Source: Aureococcus anophagefferens (taxonomy: Eukaryota; Sar; Pelagophyceae; Pelagomonadales; Pelagomonadaceae). Taken from it: DNA of 64,000 nucleotides. The notes below the pieces were generated by a model. It was not told where the DNA came from. It searched no databases and worked only from the letters and a program-made list of their open reading frames with translations. The translations under genes were made by a program, and so were the position numbers. Where the stretch lies: contig NW_008705567.1 of the NCBI RefSeq assembly GCF_000186865.1, positions 1,690,117 through 1,754,116 of the forward strand, read 5' to 3'. Numbering within the stretch: the stretch's first letter is position 1; each line of letters starts with the position of its first letter. Positions 49,231 through 57,824 of this stretch are shown in pieces.

Positions 49231-49986
49231 TTAGTGACCCCCTGGTGGGCTCCAAAAGCCAAGGATCGCGACGTTGACGTCGTGCGGTAGGCGGGGGACG
49301 CAGTGTGAAATGACGCCCAGGAGCCGGTCACGGTGCCGCTGCACGCGCGCGATCCAGCCGCCATCATTGATCATGTCGGCCATGAAGTCAGACAAGGCCG
49401 CGTTCTCGTTGCGGATCTCGCGCCGGCGGGATACTTTTGCCGCAGCGCCGGCACGGAGCAGCGTGAGCACGACCTTGCGCTCGTTCCTCCACATGGCAAC
49501 CTGTAAGGCGGTAAGGCCATCAGAGTCCTTCAATTCGAGGTCAGCGCCCTCCTCGATCAGCATTTGCACCGCTCGAGGCTGTGAATCCTTGATAGCCCAC
49601 TGCAGAGCGGGACAGGACCAAGCCTGTTGTATACCGGGCATACTCGAAAAGGGCTCGTTTGGGTCCGCACCCGCCCGTAGCAGGATTCGCGCGCAAGCCA
49701 CGTGCGCATCGGATCCGTCAATACCCAGCGCGGCTTGGAGCGCCGAGATTCCGACGCCATGGGGCCACGGATGTCTCCTCGCTCGAGCGTTCACATTTGC
49801 TCCTGCCGCTACAAGCAATTCGCAAGATCCAATAAGCCCTTGCGATGCGGCGTAGCAAATCAAAGGAAGAAAAGATGACTCCGGTTCGACGGTGGCGTCT
49901 GCGTCCGCGCCCGCGGAGAGAGCGGCACGGAGCCCGTCTTCGTCTTGAGAGAGTAAGGCGATTAAAGCACTATTGTTGGGGTTCAT
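49231..49986 (-). CDS. Ankyrin-repeat protein with F-box-like end (paralogue 1)
   Basis: 251 residues from ATG at 49986 (MNPNNSALIALLSQ). It has about five ankyrin repeats: LRAALSAGADADA, SCELLVAAGANVNA, CARILLRAGADPNE, AVQMLIEEGADLELKDSDG and VVLTLLRAGAAAKV. The C-terminal domain reads ALSDFMADMINDGGWIARVQ, then RHRDRLLGVISHC and LPHDVNVAILGFWSPPGG. The neighbour at 50182-50997 has the same order and near-identical C-terminal motifs, so the pair is a tandem duplication. The protein at 5566-6348 is a more distant relative. A role as ubiquitin-ligase adaptor is inference from the terminal LP..V...IL.FW motif. Confidence 0.85.
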   Translation of the reverse strand: MNPNNSALIALLSQDEDGLRAALSAGADADATVEPESSFLPLICYAASQGLIGSCELLVAAGANVNARARRHPWPHGVGISALQAALGIDGSDAHVACARILLRAGADPNEPFSSMPGIQQAWSCPALQWAIKDSQPRAVQMLIEEGADLELKDSDGLTALQVAMWRNERKVVLTLLRAGAAAKVSRRREIRNENAALSDFMADMINDGGWIARVQRHRDRLLGVISHCVPRLPHDVNVAILGFWSPPGGH

Positions 49987-50181
49987 CCGGTCGTGCGCCA
50001 CGCTGCGCGGGCGCGATGCGCGGGGCGCGGCAGCGCAGCCGAGAGCCGCCGCGGCGCTTCCTGTTGAGGCATGATCCCGTCAAGGTGCACTTTTGCGACC
50101 TGCTCCGAGGCCTCTTCCGCTGTCGCACACAACAGGCACTTAGCCACTCATTCCAGGCGTCTCCTCGCTCTCTCGTGAGAG

Positions 50182-50997
50182 TCAGACAGTCTCTCGTTCA
50201 AGTTCGCTGGCCCACGGCCTGCGACCACCAGGGGGGCTCCAAAAATCGAGGATCGTGCCCAAGACCTCGTGCGGCAGCCGGTTCCAGATGGAGAAGCGCG
50301 AGATGATGCCCAGGAGAATGCCGCGGTGGCGCTGCACGTGTGGGATCCAGCCTCCGTAATTGATCATGTCAACGATGAAGTCAGACAGGGCCTCGTTCTC
50401 GTCCCGGATGTTGCGGCGGCGGAGGACCTTCGGCACCGCGCCCGCACGAAGCAGCGTGAGCGCGATCTTGCCCTCGTTGAGACGTATAGCATTGAGCAAG
50501 CCTGTGGCGCCATCAGCCTGCCTCAGTTCAAGGCCAGCGCCGTGCTCGATGAGAAGCTTTACCATCTTATCAGACTTTTTCGAGATCGCGAGGTGCAGAG
50601 GGAATATGAACAGTTCCTGGCGGCCGTTAATTATGATCCGTGTATTCGGGTCCGCGCCCGCCTCTAGAAGGATTCGCACACAAGCTACGTTCGCGTCGGT
50701 TACGACGTGCTCGTGGGATCCGCCCGCTATCGCTTTGGCGAGTGAACTCATTCCCAGGCCCTGCTCCGCCTCCAGAGTCGATCCGGCCGGGGCGTGCACA
50801 TCCGCACCTGCCGCCACGAGCAATGTGCACATTCCGCTCAATCCCTTCGCTGCGCACCATTGTATCAAAGGAATGAAATAAGGGGGTGGAGCCATCGAGG
50901 CGTTCGGGTCCGCGCCCGCCGCGAGCGCGGCGCGCAGCGCGTCATCATCCTCATTCGTTATCGCGTTAATCGCACTGATCGTCGGGAAAACAACCAT
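50182..50997 (-). CDS. Ankyrin-repeat protein with F-box-like end (paralogue 2)
   Basis: 271 residues from ATG at 50997 (MVVFPTISAINAITNEDDD), a start set by alignment with the adjacent paralogue. The frame stays open 80 codons upstream, but that part is a translated 48-bp minisatellite (GPRLEKQRARRG units) and is probably leader or promoter. Ankyrin repeats: LRAALAAGADPNAS, MCTLLVAAGADVHA, CVRILLEAGADPNT, MVKLLIEHGAGLEL and IALTLLRAGAVPKV. It ends DFIVDMINYGGWIPHVQRH, then LPHEVLGTILDFWSPPGG. An 11-residue charged tail extends past the end of paralogue 1. It is divergent from the small membrane-protein gene. Confidence 0.82.
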   Translation of the reverse strand: MVVFPTISAINAITNEDDDALRAALAAGADPNASMAPPPYFIPLIQWCAAKGLSGMCTLLVAAGADVHAPAGSTLEAEQGLGMSSLAKAIAGGSHEHVVTDANVACVRILLEAGADPNTRIIINGRQELFIFPLHLAISKKSDKMVKLLIEHGAGLELRQADGATGLLNAIRLNEGKIALTLLRAGAVPKVLRRRNIRDENEALSDFIVDMINYGGWIPHVQRHRGILLGIISRFSIWNRLPHEVLGTILDFWSPPGGRRPWASELERETV

Positions 50998-51003
50998 GGC
51001 GTC

Positions 51004-51147
51004 GCGCCGCGCGCGCTGCTTCTCGAGGCGCGGTCCACTTCTATCGCGCCCGCGCCGCGCGCGCTGCTTCTCGAGGCGGGGTCCACTTCTATCGCGCCCG
51101 CGCCGCGCGCGCTGCTTCTCGAGGCGCGGTCCACTTCTATCGCGCCA
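51004..51147. repeat. 48-bp minisatellite, three copies
   Basis: Copies begin at 51004, 51052 and 51100 and are almost identical. They occupy the divergent interval between the ankyrin paralogue 2 and the 51264 gene. Confidence 0.92.
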
Positions 51148-51263
51148 GAAGGCCAAGGCAGGTCGATGATGCCCGTCATGATGCACAGGTGTTGCAGGGC
51201 TTCGATCGATCGAGGCAGCCCCGCCGCCATCCCCCACTGCTGCAGCCGCGCTGCCGAGGAGCG

Positions 51264-51710
51264 ATGTTCCCGCTCATCCCCATGGCGGCGTCGGCCGTCG
51301 GGTCAGCCCTCGCCGGCGCGACGGGCTGGATGTTTGTCAAGTACGAGAACATGCAGTCGCAGATGGAGATGATCTCCGCCCACACGGCGCAGCTGCAGCT
51401 CAGCGCGGATTCCATGAAGACGCACTCGATCTGGAAGGAGCTGCTCGAGCCCGTGGCCCAGAGGTGGGGGCCCGCGATCAAATTTTTCGCCTATTCCGTC
51501 GCCGGCGCGTCGTCCGTCGTCGCGCTCATCGCCGTCGCCTTCTCGCGGGAGATCCTCCAGGAGCTGCGCAAGTCGCGCAAGGAGCTCTCCGAGGTCGCGG
51601 CCCTGCGCGAGGAGGTCTCGCTCCTCCGCCACATCATCGAGGACGCGTGCCCCGACAAGCTGCGCGAGCTCGACCGCGCGCGGCTCGAGCGGCGACTCGG
51701 GAAGCAATAG
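51264..51710 (+). CDS. Small membrane protein with coiled coil, unknown
   Basis: 148 residues from ATG at 51264 (MFPLIPMAASAVGSALAGAT). It has two hydrophobic segments: about 4-25 at the N-terminus and about 72-90 (FFAYSVAGASSVVALIAVAF). They are separated by a Met/Gln-rich helix (MQSQMEMISAHTAQLQL). The C-terminal 55 residues are a charged helix (ILQELRKSRKELSEVAAL, LRELDRARLERRLG) fit for a coiled coil. I do not recognise the family. The layout recalls small organelle-membrane scaffolds. The stop is only 4 bp from the stop of the convergent O-methyltransferase gene, the tightest pair in the window. Confidence 0.65.
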   Translation: MFPLIPMAASAVGSALAGATGWMFVKYENMQSQMEMISAHTAQLQLSADSMKTHSIWKELLEPVAQRWGPAIKFFAYSVAGASSVVALIAVAFSREILQELRKSRKELSEVAALREEVSLLRHIIEDACPDKLRELDRARLERRLGKQ

Positions 51711-51714
51711 CGAA

Positions 51715-52929
51715 TTAGGCCTTGTGGGCGATGACGAGCTTCGTCATGCCGCCGATCATCTCCCGGGGCGCGCCGACGGCGGAAAATCCCGCGTCCTCGA
51801 GCTTCGCCGCGACCGCGGCCGGGTGGAGGCCGAGGCCGTCCGCGTTGACGGCGACGTGTTGCAGCGCCCAGAGCGCGGCGCCCCGCGGGCCGTCGAGGGA
51901 GTCGTCGACCATGAAGTCGTGGACGATGGCGACGCCGCCCGGCTTGAGCGCCGCGTGCGCGCGCTGGTAGATGTCGCGGAGCGCGCTCTCCGGCACGGAC
52001 CCCGACACGTACGACATGAGCACGACGTCGAAGGTCGCCGGCGCCACGGGCCAGGCCGGGGCGGTGACGTCGAGATCCTCGAAGCACACGCGCGCGCGCG
52101 TCTCGTCGTCGACGCCCGGCCCGCCCGCGAACGCGCGGCCGGCCGCCGCGACCTCGGGCAGCTCGAGCACCGTCGCGCGCGCGCCGCGCTCCGCGAACAC
52201 GTAGGAGAACGCCCCGGAGCCGCCGCCGACGTCGAGGAGCGCCATGTCGTTCGCGACGATCGTCTCGAGCGCTTCTCCGAGCCGGCCGCGGTCCGCCTGT
52301 TTCGCCAGCGCTCGTCCCGTGGCCACGGACCCGTTGTGCTGCGCGAGGCTGTACTGCTCCGCCTCTTTGGGATCCTCGAACCACGTCGCGTACGTCGGCG
52401 CGTCCTCGCCGCGCATGACCGCGGCGAGCGGCGCCATCCGGTCGTAGAACTGCGACCCGACCTGGAGCCGCAGGTAGTCGCCGTAGTACGCCGGCGCGTC
52501 GGCGACGAGGAACTTGGCCGCGTTCGGCGACAGCGCGTAGGTCTGCGTCGCGGCGTCGCGGCGCAGCGCCTTGAGCGCCGTGAGCGCCGTGACGAGCGTC
52601 TGCGCCCGCGGCGCGTCGACGCCGACGCCCGCCTCGATGTCCGCGAGCGTCGCCGAGTTACCGCGCCGCGCGACGACGTCGAAGAGGCCGAGCTCGAGCG
52701 CCGCGAAGAGCGCCTTGCTGCCCATGAAGGCGTAGGCCACGGCGTCGACGTCGATGTCCTCCTCCTCTGGTGTTGTTGTTGTCGAGAGGTGGCGCGCCTG
52801 AGTGTCCTGCGACCGCAGCATCGATGGTTGCAACATCGACGTGTTGCGCGCGACGCGATGCAGCCGCGCGATGCCACGCAGCATTGACGTGTTGCGCGCG
52901 ACGCACAGCCGCGCGCGCGACGCGATCAT
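51715..52929 (-). CDS. Family-2 O-methyltransferase, organelle-targeted
   Basis: 404 residues from ATG at 52929 (MIASRARLCVARNTSML). The first 60 residues are Arg/Ser/Leu-rich with two VARNTSML repeats and look like a mitochondrial presequence ending near ARHLSTTT. Residues 65-150 are the dimerisation winged helix (VAYAFMGSKALFAALELGLF, LADIEAGVGVDAPRAQTLV). The SAM-binding fold follows: motif I LLDVGGGSGAFSYVFA, the acidic loop VLELPEV, then TFDVVLMSYV and GGVAIVHDFMVDD. This is the plant caffeate/hydroxyneurosporene O-methyltransferase family. The catalytic His of plant enzymes is not obvious. The acceptor is unknown. The presequence lies in a 48-bp repeat. Confidence 0.85.
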   Translation of the reverse strand: MIASRARLCVARNTSMLRGIARLHRVARNTSMLQPSMLRSQDTQARHLSTTTTPEEEDIDVDAVAYAFMGSKALFAALELGLFDVVARRGNSATLADIEAGVGVDAPRAQTLVTALTALKALRRDAATQTYALSPNAAKFLVADAPAYYGDYLRLQVGSQFYDRMAPLAAVMRGEDAPTYATWFEDPKEAEQYSLAQHNGSVATGRALAKQADRGRLGEALETIVANDMALLDVGGGSGAFSYVFAERGARATVLELPEVAAAGRAFAGGPGVDDETRARVCFEDLDVTAPAWPVAPATFDVVLMSYVSGSVPESALRDIYQRAHAALKPGGVAIVHDFMVDDSLDGPRGAALWALQHVAVNADGLGLHPAAVAAKLEDAGFSAVGAPREMIGGMTKLVIAHKA

Positions 52930-52930
52930 C
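52834..52930. repeat. Two-copy 48-bp repeat at start of O-methyltransferase gene
   Basis: GACGTGTTGCGCGCGACGC occurs at 52838 and 52886. It encodes the repeated VARNTSML in the presequence of the minus-strand gene. Confidence 0.8.
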
Positions 52931-53030
52931 GTCCTTGTCCACAAGACTTCTGACAAGACTTCTGAATGTTTCACTACAACAATCCGGGCATCCGCCCTGC
53001 TTGAACGCAGCTAAAATTCCAAGCGCAGCG

Positions 53031-54409
53031 ATGTACCGCATGCACGCGATCCTCGCGCTCGCCGTCGGCGCCGCGGCCTTCGGCAGCAGCTCCAGCGCCA
53101 CCTCCTCCGAGGACTTCGAGAGCATCGAGGCGACGCTGGACCACGTCGAGGAGATGGTGCGATCCCGCGTCCAAACGCTGCCCCAAACACCCGCCTCGCA
53201 GCCCCTCCACACTGCGCCTCGCAGGTCTACAACCACACCTACACGCCGTCCGCGCCCATCGGTACCACGACGCTCGGGCACGGCGTCGACCCGGACGACT
53301 ACTCGACCTTGGACGACTACCAACTGCCCATGCGCCGCCGCCTCGAAGACGGGGAGAGCCTCGGCGTGCTCGGCCTGGACTCGGCCGACTTGAACCTGTT
53401 CGAGCGCGCGGGCTTCGTCGTGCCGTTCGACTGGGAGTGCCAGGCCGGCACGAGCGGCGGCGTGTACCCGTGCCCGAACGGCATCCCTTCGACGTGCCGC
53501 GCGAACACGGGCGGCGTGTCGTCGGTGTGCGCCAAGTGCTACTGCGAGGTCGGGAGCCACACGTGCTGCACGTACTACAGCGAGAACAACACGTACTCGG
53601 AAGGCGGCTACTGGTACGGGGGCTTCGAGTGCCCGTCGGCGCTCCTCAGCGGCGGCGAGCTCGTGACGGACTCGGCGGTCAACTACTGCGAGGTCGGCGA
53701 CGCCGTCTCCGCGCTCTACGACGACGGCGAGTCCTACTCCGCGACGGTCACCGAGGTGACGGGCAGCGACATCACGGTCACGTACTCGGACGACGACACG
53801 TCGACCTACGACCTCACGGAGTCCGGCAACGTGGTGCAGACCGCGAGCGGCGCGGACTGCGTCACGACCTGCGACTCGTCGACGCTCGACACGGAGGTCT
53901 GGGGCAACCAGTGGTGGAACGACCCCTACGTGTCGCAGTCGTACATCAACTTCAAGGTGACGCGCTACGAGATGGCGGACGCGTTCGGCGTCGAGTTCTA
54001 CTCGACGGAGGGCGACACGCTCAAGGTCTTCTCGACGGGCGACGTGCACTTCAAGCCGGACAACGCGGAGCGCACGGTGTACATCAACGAGCAGGTCGAG
54101 TACGAGTACGAGACCGACATCGACCGCCGCCTCTCGACGGCCGAGGCCGTGCTCGGGGACATCGACCTCACGCTGCCCATCGACCACGCGCGGCTCGTCG
54201 AGGCGCGGTACCGCCACAGCAACACGCGCGGCGGCTCCCAGAAGCCCGCGGCCACCTCGGAGGTCCCGAGCCCGAAGGGCGAGCCCGTCGCGCTGAAAGA
54301 CGCGAGAGTCCAGACGGCCCGGCGGCTCCTCGGCCGCCGCGGCGGCTCCATCTCCACCACGGGGTCGTTCTCGTTGGGCCACAGCAGCAACCGGTCGGGC
54401 AACGACTGA
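53031..54409 (+). CDS. Secreted Cys-rich protein with Tudor-like segment, unknown
   Basis: Joining 53031-53156 to 53225-54409 gives 436 residues. The signal peptide is MHAILALAVGAAAFGSSSSA. A Cys-rich domain (about 120-200) has WECQAGTSGGVYPCPNG, CRANTGGVSSVCAKCYC and HTCCTYYSENNTYSEGG. It is followed by a segment resembling a Tudor/agenet barrel (VGDAVSALYDDGESYSATVT, ITVTYSDDDTSTYDL), unusual outside the cell. Then comes a domain with WGNQWWNDPYVSQSYINFK and a tail of low complexity. Similar pairing of Cys-rich and barrel segments occurs in algal surface proteins, but I do not recognise the family. It is divergent from the O-methyltransferase with 101 bp between starts. Confidence 0.7.
53157..53224 (+). 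other. Intron in secreted Cys-rich protein gene
   Basis: A 68-nt GT-AG phase-0 intron: donor ATG|GTGCGA, acceptor GCCTCGCAG. A second in-frame donor (GTCCAA, four codons later) is possible. Without it the reading frame of the Cys-rich domain is lost. Confidence 0.75.
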
Positions 54410-54618
54410 TAACCTCGCCTAGTACCGTCCTAGCCTCCCCACCCGGAGACGCGGGGCGCGCTCGGGAAGTCGGCCGGGAAGCGGCGTTTGGCGAGGTCAC
54501 GTAAGTTAAAGCTGCCGCGGCGCGCCGGCTCGTCTCCGGCTCCATCGACTCCTTGACGACCAGCTCAGTAGCTTATGTGGCCGCGCGCACGCGAATCCTC
54601 GCACCAAACAGCCTAACG

Positions 54619-55374
54619 ATGGCGTCGCGCCTCCTGATCGCGCTCGCGTGCACAGCGACAGCGCTGAAATCCGCGCCGCCGCGGCCGCTCAGAGCGACGA
54701 GGCCGCCGACGGCGCTCCGCACTGCCGCGGCGCTAAACAGGCCGCAAACCGCGCCGCCGCGACCACCCACAGCTCTCCGAGCGACGCGCCAAGCCACCTT
54801 GGGCCTGGGCTGCTTCTGGGCGCCGTCCGAGGAGCTGCTCGGCGTCGAGGGCGTCGTGGACACGTGCTGCGGCTACGCGGGCGCCGTTTTCCCGGACGCG
54901 CGGCCGAGCTACGCGTCGGTCTGCGGCGGCGACGGCAACGTCGAGGCCGTCCAGGTCACGTACGACGACGCCGTCGTGTCCTACGAGGCGGTGCTCGACG
55001 CGGCATTTGCCGCGAGCAAACCGGTACTCGGCTCGCGACAATACGCCCCCATCGTCTTCGCGAGCGACGGCGACGAGGCGTCGCGCGCCGCGGCGTGGGT
55101 CGGGCTGGGCGGCGTGCGCGACGACGGCCTCGAGCGGCGCCAGTTCGCCGTCGAGGAGACGGACACGTTCTGGCTCGCGGAAAGCTACCACCAGGAGTAC
55201 TGGCAGAAGTGGCGGCCGCGCTACGCGCTCCTCGCCGCGCTCGTCGCGGTCCAGTTCGGCGACACGCTGGGTCGCACGGGCGACGACATCTGCACGGCGC
55301 TGGTCTGCGCGCTCGGAGTTCTGGCGGTCGTCGAGCGCTTCTTCGGCGACGTCGAGGCCGGGAGCATGGCGTAA
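54619..55374 (+). CDS. msrA: Peptide-methionine (S)-S-oxide reductase MsrA
   Basis: 251 residues from ATG at 54619. The N-terminus is a signal peptide (LLIALACTATA) plus a Pro/Arg/Thr-rich stretch, a plastid-type leader. Catalytic motif GLGCFWAPSEELL (about 62-74) holds the active-site Cys, followed by GVVDTCCGYAGA, NVEAVQVTYD and SYHQEYWQKW, all standard for MsrA, which reduces the S-form of methionine sulfoxide using thioredoxin. The usual GYAGG reads GYAGA. After YHQ the family normally ends; here about 50 more residues include two hydrophobic stretches (YALLAALVAVQFGD, ALVCALGVLAVVERFF), so it is probably membrane-attached. Stop 9 bp from the convergent gene's stop. Confidence 0.92.
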   Translation: MASRLLIALACTATALKSAPPRPLRATRPPTALRTAAALNRPQTAPPRPPTALRATRQATLGLGCFWAPSEELLGVEGVVDTCCGYAGAVFPDARPSYASVCGGDGNVEAVQVTYDDAVVSYEAVLDAAFAASKPVLGSRQYAPIVFASDGDEASRAAAWVGLGGVRDDGLERRQFAVEETDTFWLAESYHQEYWQKWRPRYALLAALVAVQFGDTLGRTGDDICTALVCALGVLAVVERFFGDVEAGSMA

Positions 55375-55383
55375 GTCTTACTG

Positions 55384-55803
55384 CTATTGCGCGAGCAGGA
55401 AGTAGAGCGACCCGCCCGCGAGGACCGTCGCGACGCCGCCGAGGGCGGCGTACTGCAGGAGGTACTCGCCCGCGTTCTCGGGCTCGCCGAGGACGTCGAC
55501 GGGGTCGAAAGGCTCGGGCCGCCGGTCCCCGCGGCGCTCCGGCGGCACGGGGCACTCGGGCTCCGGGGCGTCCGCGCCGCCGAACTTCTTGAAGTTCAGC
55601 GACTTGTCGAGCCACAGATCGCTCTCCTCCCAGGCGCGCGGCCACGGCGTCGCGTCCGGAAAGAAGCGGCGCCGCGCCTCGATGACGCCCTTGCCCGCGA
55701 GCCAGACCGGCGCCAGCGGCGCGAGCGGGCAGATCATCGTCGCGGCGCTCCTTCGAGACGGACGCAGCGCGGCGCGCGCGAGGAGCATGCAGCTGTGCTT
55801 CAT
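55384..55803 (-). CDS. Small single-span membrane protein, unknown
   Basis: 139 residues from ATG at 55803 (MKHSCMLLARAALRPSRRSA). The Arg-rich, acid-poor start looks like a mitochondrial presequence. The middle (WLAGKGVIEARRRFFPDATP, WEESDLWLDKSLNFKKFGG) is hydrophilic and the C-terminus has one span (YAALGGVATVLAGGSLYFLL). Size and layout recall accessory subunits of mitochondrial inner-membrane complexes, but I recognise no family. The frame extends upstream without an ATG that improves the leader. Confidence 0.6.
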   Translation of the reverse strand: MKHSCMLLARAALRPSRRSAATMICPLAPLAPVWLAGKGVIEARRRFFPDATPWPRAWEESDLWLDKSLNFKKFGGADAPEPECPVPPERRGDRRPEPFDPVDVLGEPENAGEYLLQYAALGGVATVLAGGSLYFLLAQ

Positions 55804-56009
55804 ATGATGGATGGTTGAAAGCGCGGGCTTTTCGCTGCGCGTGTCGTCGCTGCTGCGCTCCGCGTATCGTGTCGCGTTCGCGCGGGCTCGCAGGCGGTTG
55901 CGGGCGCCGAGGGCGCGACAGTCGGCTCGCTTGAAGCTCAATATGCACTGAGCCTGCTGTGGCAATTATCGCATTTTCAGCGCCAAGAAGAAAACGCCAC
56001 AGTCGATAC

Positions 56010-56054
56010 AGTCGACGTCGGCATAGTCGACGTCGGTACAGTCGACGTCGGCAT
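56010..56054. repeat. 15-bp tandem repeat, three copies, before multi-pass gene
   Basis: AGTCGACGTCGGYAY units start at 56010, 56025 and 56040, ending 33 bp before the ATG at 56088. A partial copy lies just upstream. They sit in the divergent promoter or 5' leader and contain the palindrome GTCGAC. Confidence 0.9.
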
Positions 56055-56087
56055 CCGAAAGTACGCGCGCAGACTCGTGAACGAAGC

Positions 56088-57812
56088 ATGGCCGCGCAGA
56101 AACAGCTCACGGCCTACCTGCGGCTCTGGGCCGCGGCCAACATCCTGCGCATCCTGAGCGGCTTCGTCGCCGGGACGGCGCTCAAGGACACGGTGCAGTC
56201 CCAGCCGACAACCCTCTTACTGACGCTCCTCTTCCTCGCGCTGCTGAGCCCCGGCACGCCGATCATCGCCGTCGCCGCGCTCGCGCTCCGCGTCGCGACG
56301 AACGTCGCCAAGGGCCCGTGGATGGGCAACAGCCAGCTCTGGGGCGTCTTCACGGACGTCGCGCTGCTCGCCGCGCTGCTGCCGGAGGCGACGCGCTGGT
56401 TCGCGCCGCTGTCGACGGACGCCGAGGCGCGCGTCGTCCGGGCCGCGGCGGCGACGATCCGCATCCAGCTGTCGATCTTCTACCTCGCGTCCGGCGCCTG
56501 GAAGCTCAACTCGTCGTTCCTTCATCGAGACTATTCCTGCGGGAGCCTGTTCACGGTGCAGCCCCTGGAATATTTGCCCGACGACGTCCTCTTCGCGTCG
56601 CCGGTCGTCGCGGCTCTCGCGCGGTCCATCGCCGCCGTCGGCCCCGCGGCCACGCTCATCCTCGAGACGCTCATCCCCGCGCTCCACTTCCTCGACCCGG
56701 CGGATTACCCCGTCGCCGCGCGCGCGGGCGTCTTCGCGACGGTGGGCTTCCACATGGTCATCGGCCTCACGCCGCCGCCGTCGAACGTGTCGAGCTTCGG
56801 CGTCACGACGGTCACGCGCCTCTTCTTCTGCGTCCCCGCGGCCTGCGCGGCGACGCTCGACGACGTGCTCTCCCTTCGAAGGCCGGCGCTGCTCGCGGCG
56901 CTCGCGGCCGCGCCGGCGGTGGCGCTCGCGATCGTCGACCCGCTCCACCGCGGCGCCGTGTCGACGGTGCAGGGCAGCGGCCGCGACCTCCACCTGGCCT
57001 ACTACGCGGCGCTGTCCGTCTTCTTCGTCGTCTCGTGCTGCCGCGGCGAGAAGAGCGACGCGGGCGCCGAGGCGACGAACGGCGCCAAAAGCCCGCCGCG
57101 CGACGGCCCCTGGAGCCGCGTCCAGGTCGCGGCGGCGGTCTTCTACGCCTTCGGCATGCCCGTGCTCGGGCTCCAGGAGAAGGGCGGCTGCCTCATGTTC
57201 AGCCAGCTGCGGCTCCATGGCGGCTCGAACCACTACGTCCTGCCGACGTCGCTGCTCCAGCGCGCGCGCGTCGACGGCGCGGGCGACGACGCGTTCGCCG
57301 GCGGCGTCGTCCGCGTCAACGACTACTCGCTCGCCTGGGTCGGCTCCCCCTTCGCGGAGCACATGGGCCCGCGGACGCTGCGCGTCGTCCGCGACGTCGC
57401 CGGCGTCCCGGGCGAGTACGTCTGGGCCGCGAAGCAGACGACGTACGACCGCGCGGTGCCGCCGCCGCGCAAGTGGGCCTACACGATCTCGAACCTGGGG
57501 CTGCGGCGCCTCGTCGCGACGGCCAGGGCCCAGGGCGAGGCCCTCGCGCTCGACTACGAGCGGCTCGACGGCGCGACGGGCGACGAGGCCTGGCGCACGG
57601 CGGCGCCGGGCACGCGCGTGAAGCTCGTCCTCGGCGCGGACGGCAGCGTCGAGAAGTGCGTCGCCGGCGGGAAGGCCTGCGGCGCGCGGGAATTGGCGCT
57701 CGTCGGCCCGCCGTCGCCGCGGTCCGCCTTCTTCGCGGGCATGCTCCTCCCGCAGCCGAACCCAATCGTCCCGGGCATGACCGAGGAGATGCACTGCGTC
57801 ACCTGGGGCTAA
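56088..57812 (+). CDS. Multi-pass membrane protein, HTTM-like
   Basis: 574 residues from ATG at 56088 (MAAQKQLTAYLRLWAAANIL). The frame extends upstream only through the translated repeat (SRRRHSRRRYSRRR). It has about eight hydrophobic spans between residues 10 and 400. The segment IRIQLSIFYLASGAWKLNSS, followed by FLHRDYSCGSLFTVQPLEYL, has the look of the HTTM domain found in vitamin-K-dependent carboxylase relatives, though not closely. After a short basic linker come one more span and about 190 soluble residues (SQLRLHGGSNHYVLPTSLLQ, YVWAAKQTTYDRAVPPPRKW). Function is unknown. Stop 12 bp from the convergent DnaJ stop. Confidence 0.65.
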   Translation: MAAQKQLTAYLRLWAAANILRILSGFVAGTALKDTVQSQPTTLLLTLLFLALLSPGTPIIAVAALALRVATNVAKGPWMGNSQLWGVFTDVALLAALLPEATRWFAPLSTDAEARVVRAAAATIRIQLSIFYLASGAWKLNSSFLHRDYSCGSLFTVQPLEYLPDDVLFASPVVAALARSIAAVGPAATLILETLIPALHFLDPADYPVAARAGVFATVGFHMVIGLTPPPSNVSSFGVTTVTRLFFCVPAACAATLDDVLSLRRPALLAALAAAPAVALAIVDPLHRGAVSTVQGSGRDLHLAYYAALSVFFVVSCCRGEKSDAGAEATNGAKSPPRDGPWSRVQVAAAVFYAFGMPVLGLQEKGGCLMFSQLRLHGGSNHYVLPTSLLQRARVDGAGDDAFAGGVVRVNDYSLAWVGSPFAEHMGPRTLRVVRDVAGVPGEYVWAAKQTTYDRAVPPPRKWAYTISNLGLRRLVATARAQGEALALDYERLDGATGDEAWRTAAPGTRVKLVLGADGSVEKCVAGGKACGARELALVGPPSPRSAFFAGMLLPQPNPIVPGMTEEMHCVTWG

Positions 57813-57824
57813 TTGTACATGTAG

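Noticed and set aside
50998..51237. N-terminal extension of ankyrin paralogue 2 (GPRLEKQRARRG repeats)
   Set aside because: It is a translated minisatellite absent from the neighbouring paralogue, which starts at the equivalent of Met 50997.
55959..56087. Start of the multi-pass membrane gene upstream in the SRRRHSRRRY region
   Set aside because: No ATG is present there and the sequence is a 15-bp tandem repeat; ATG 56088 begins a normal first span.
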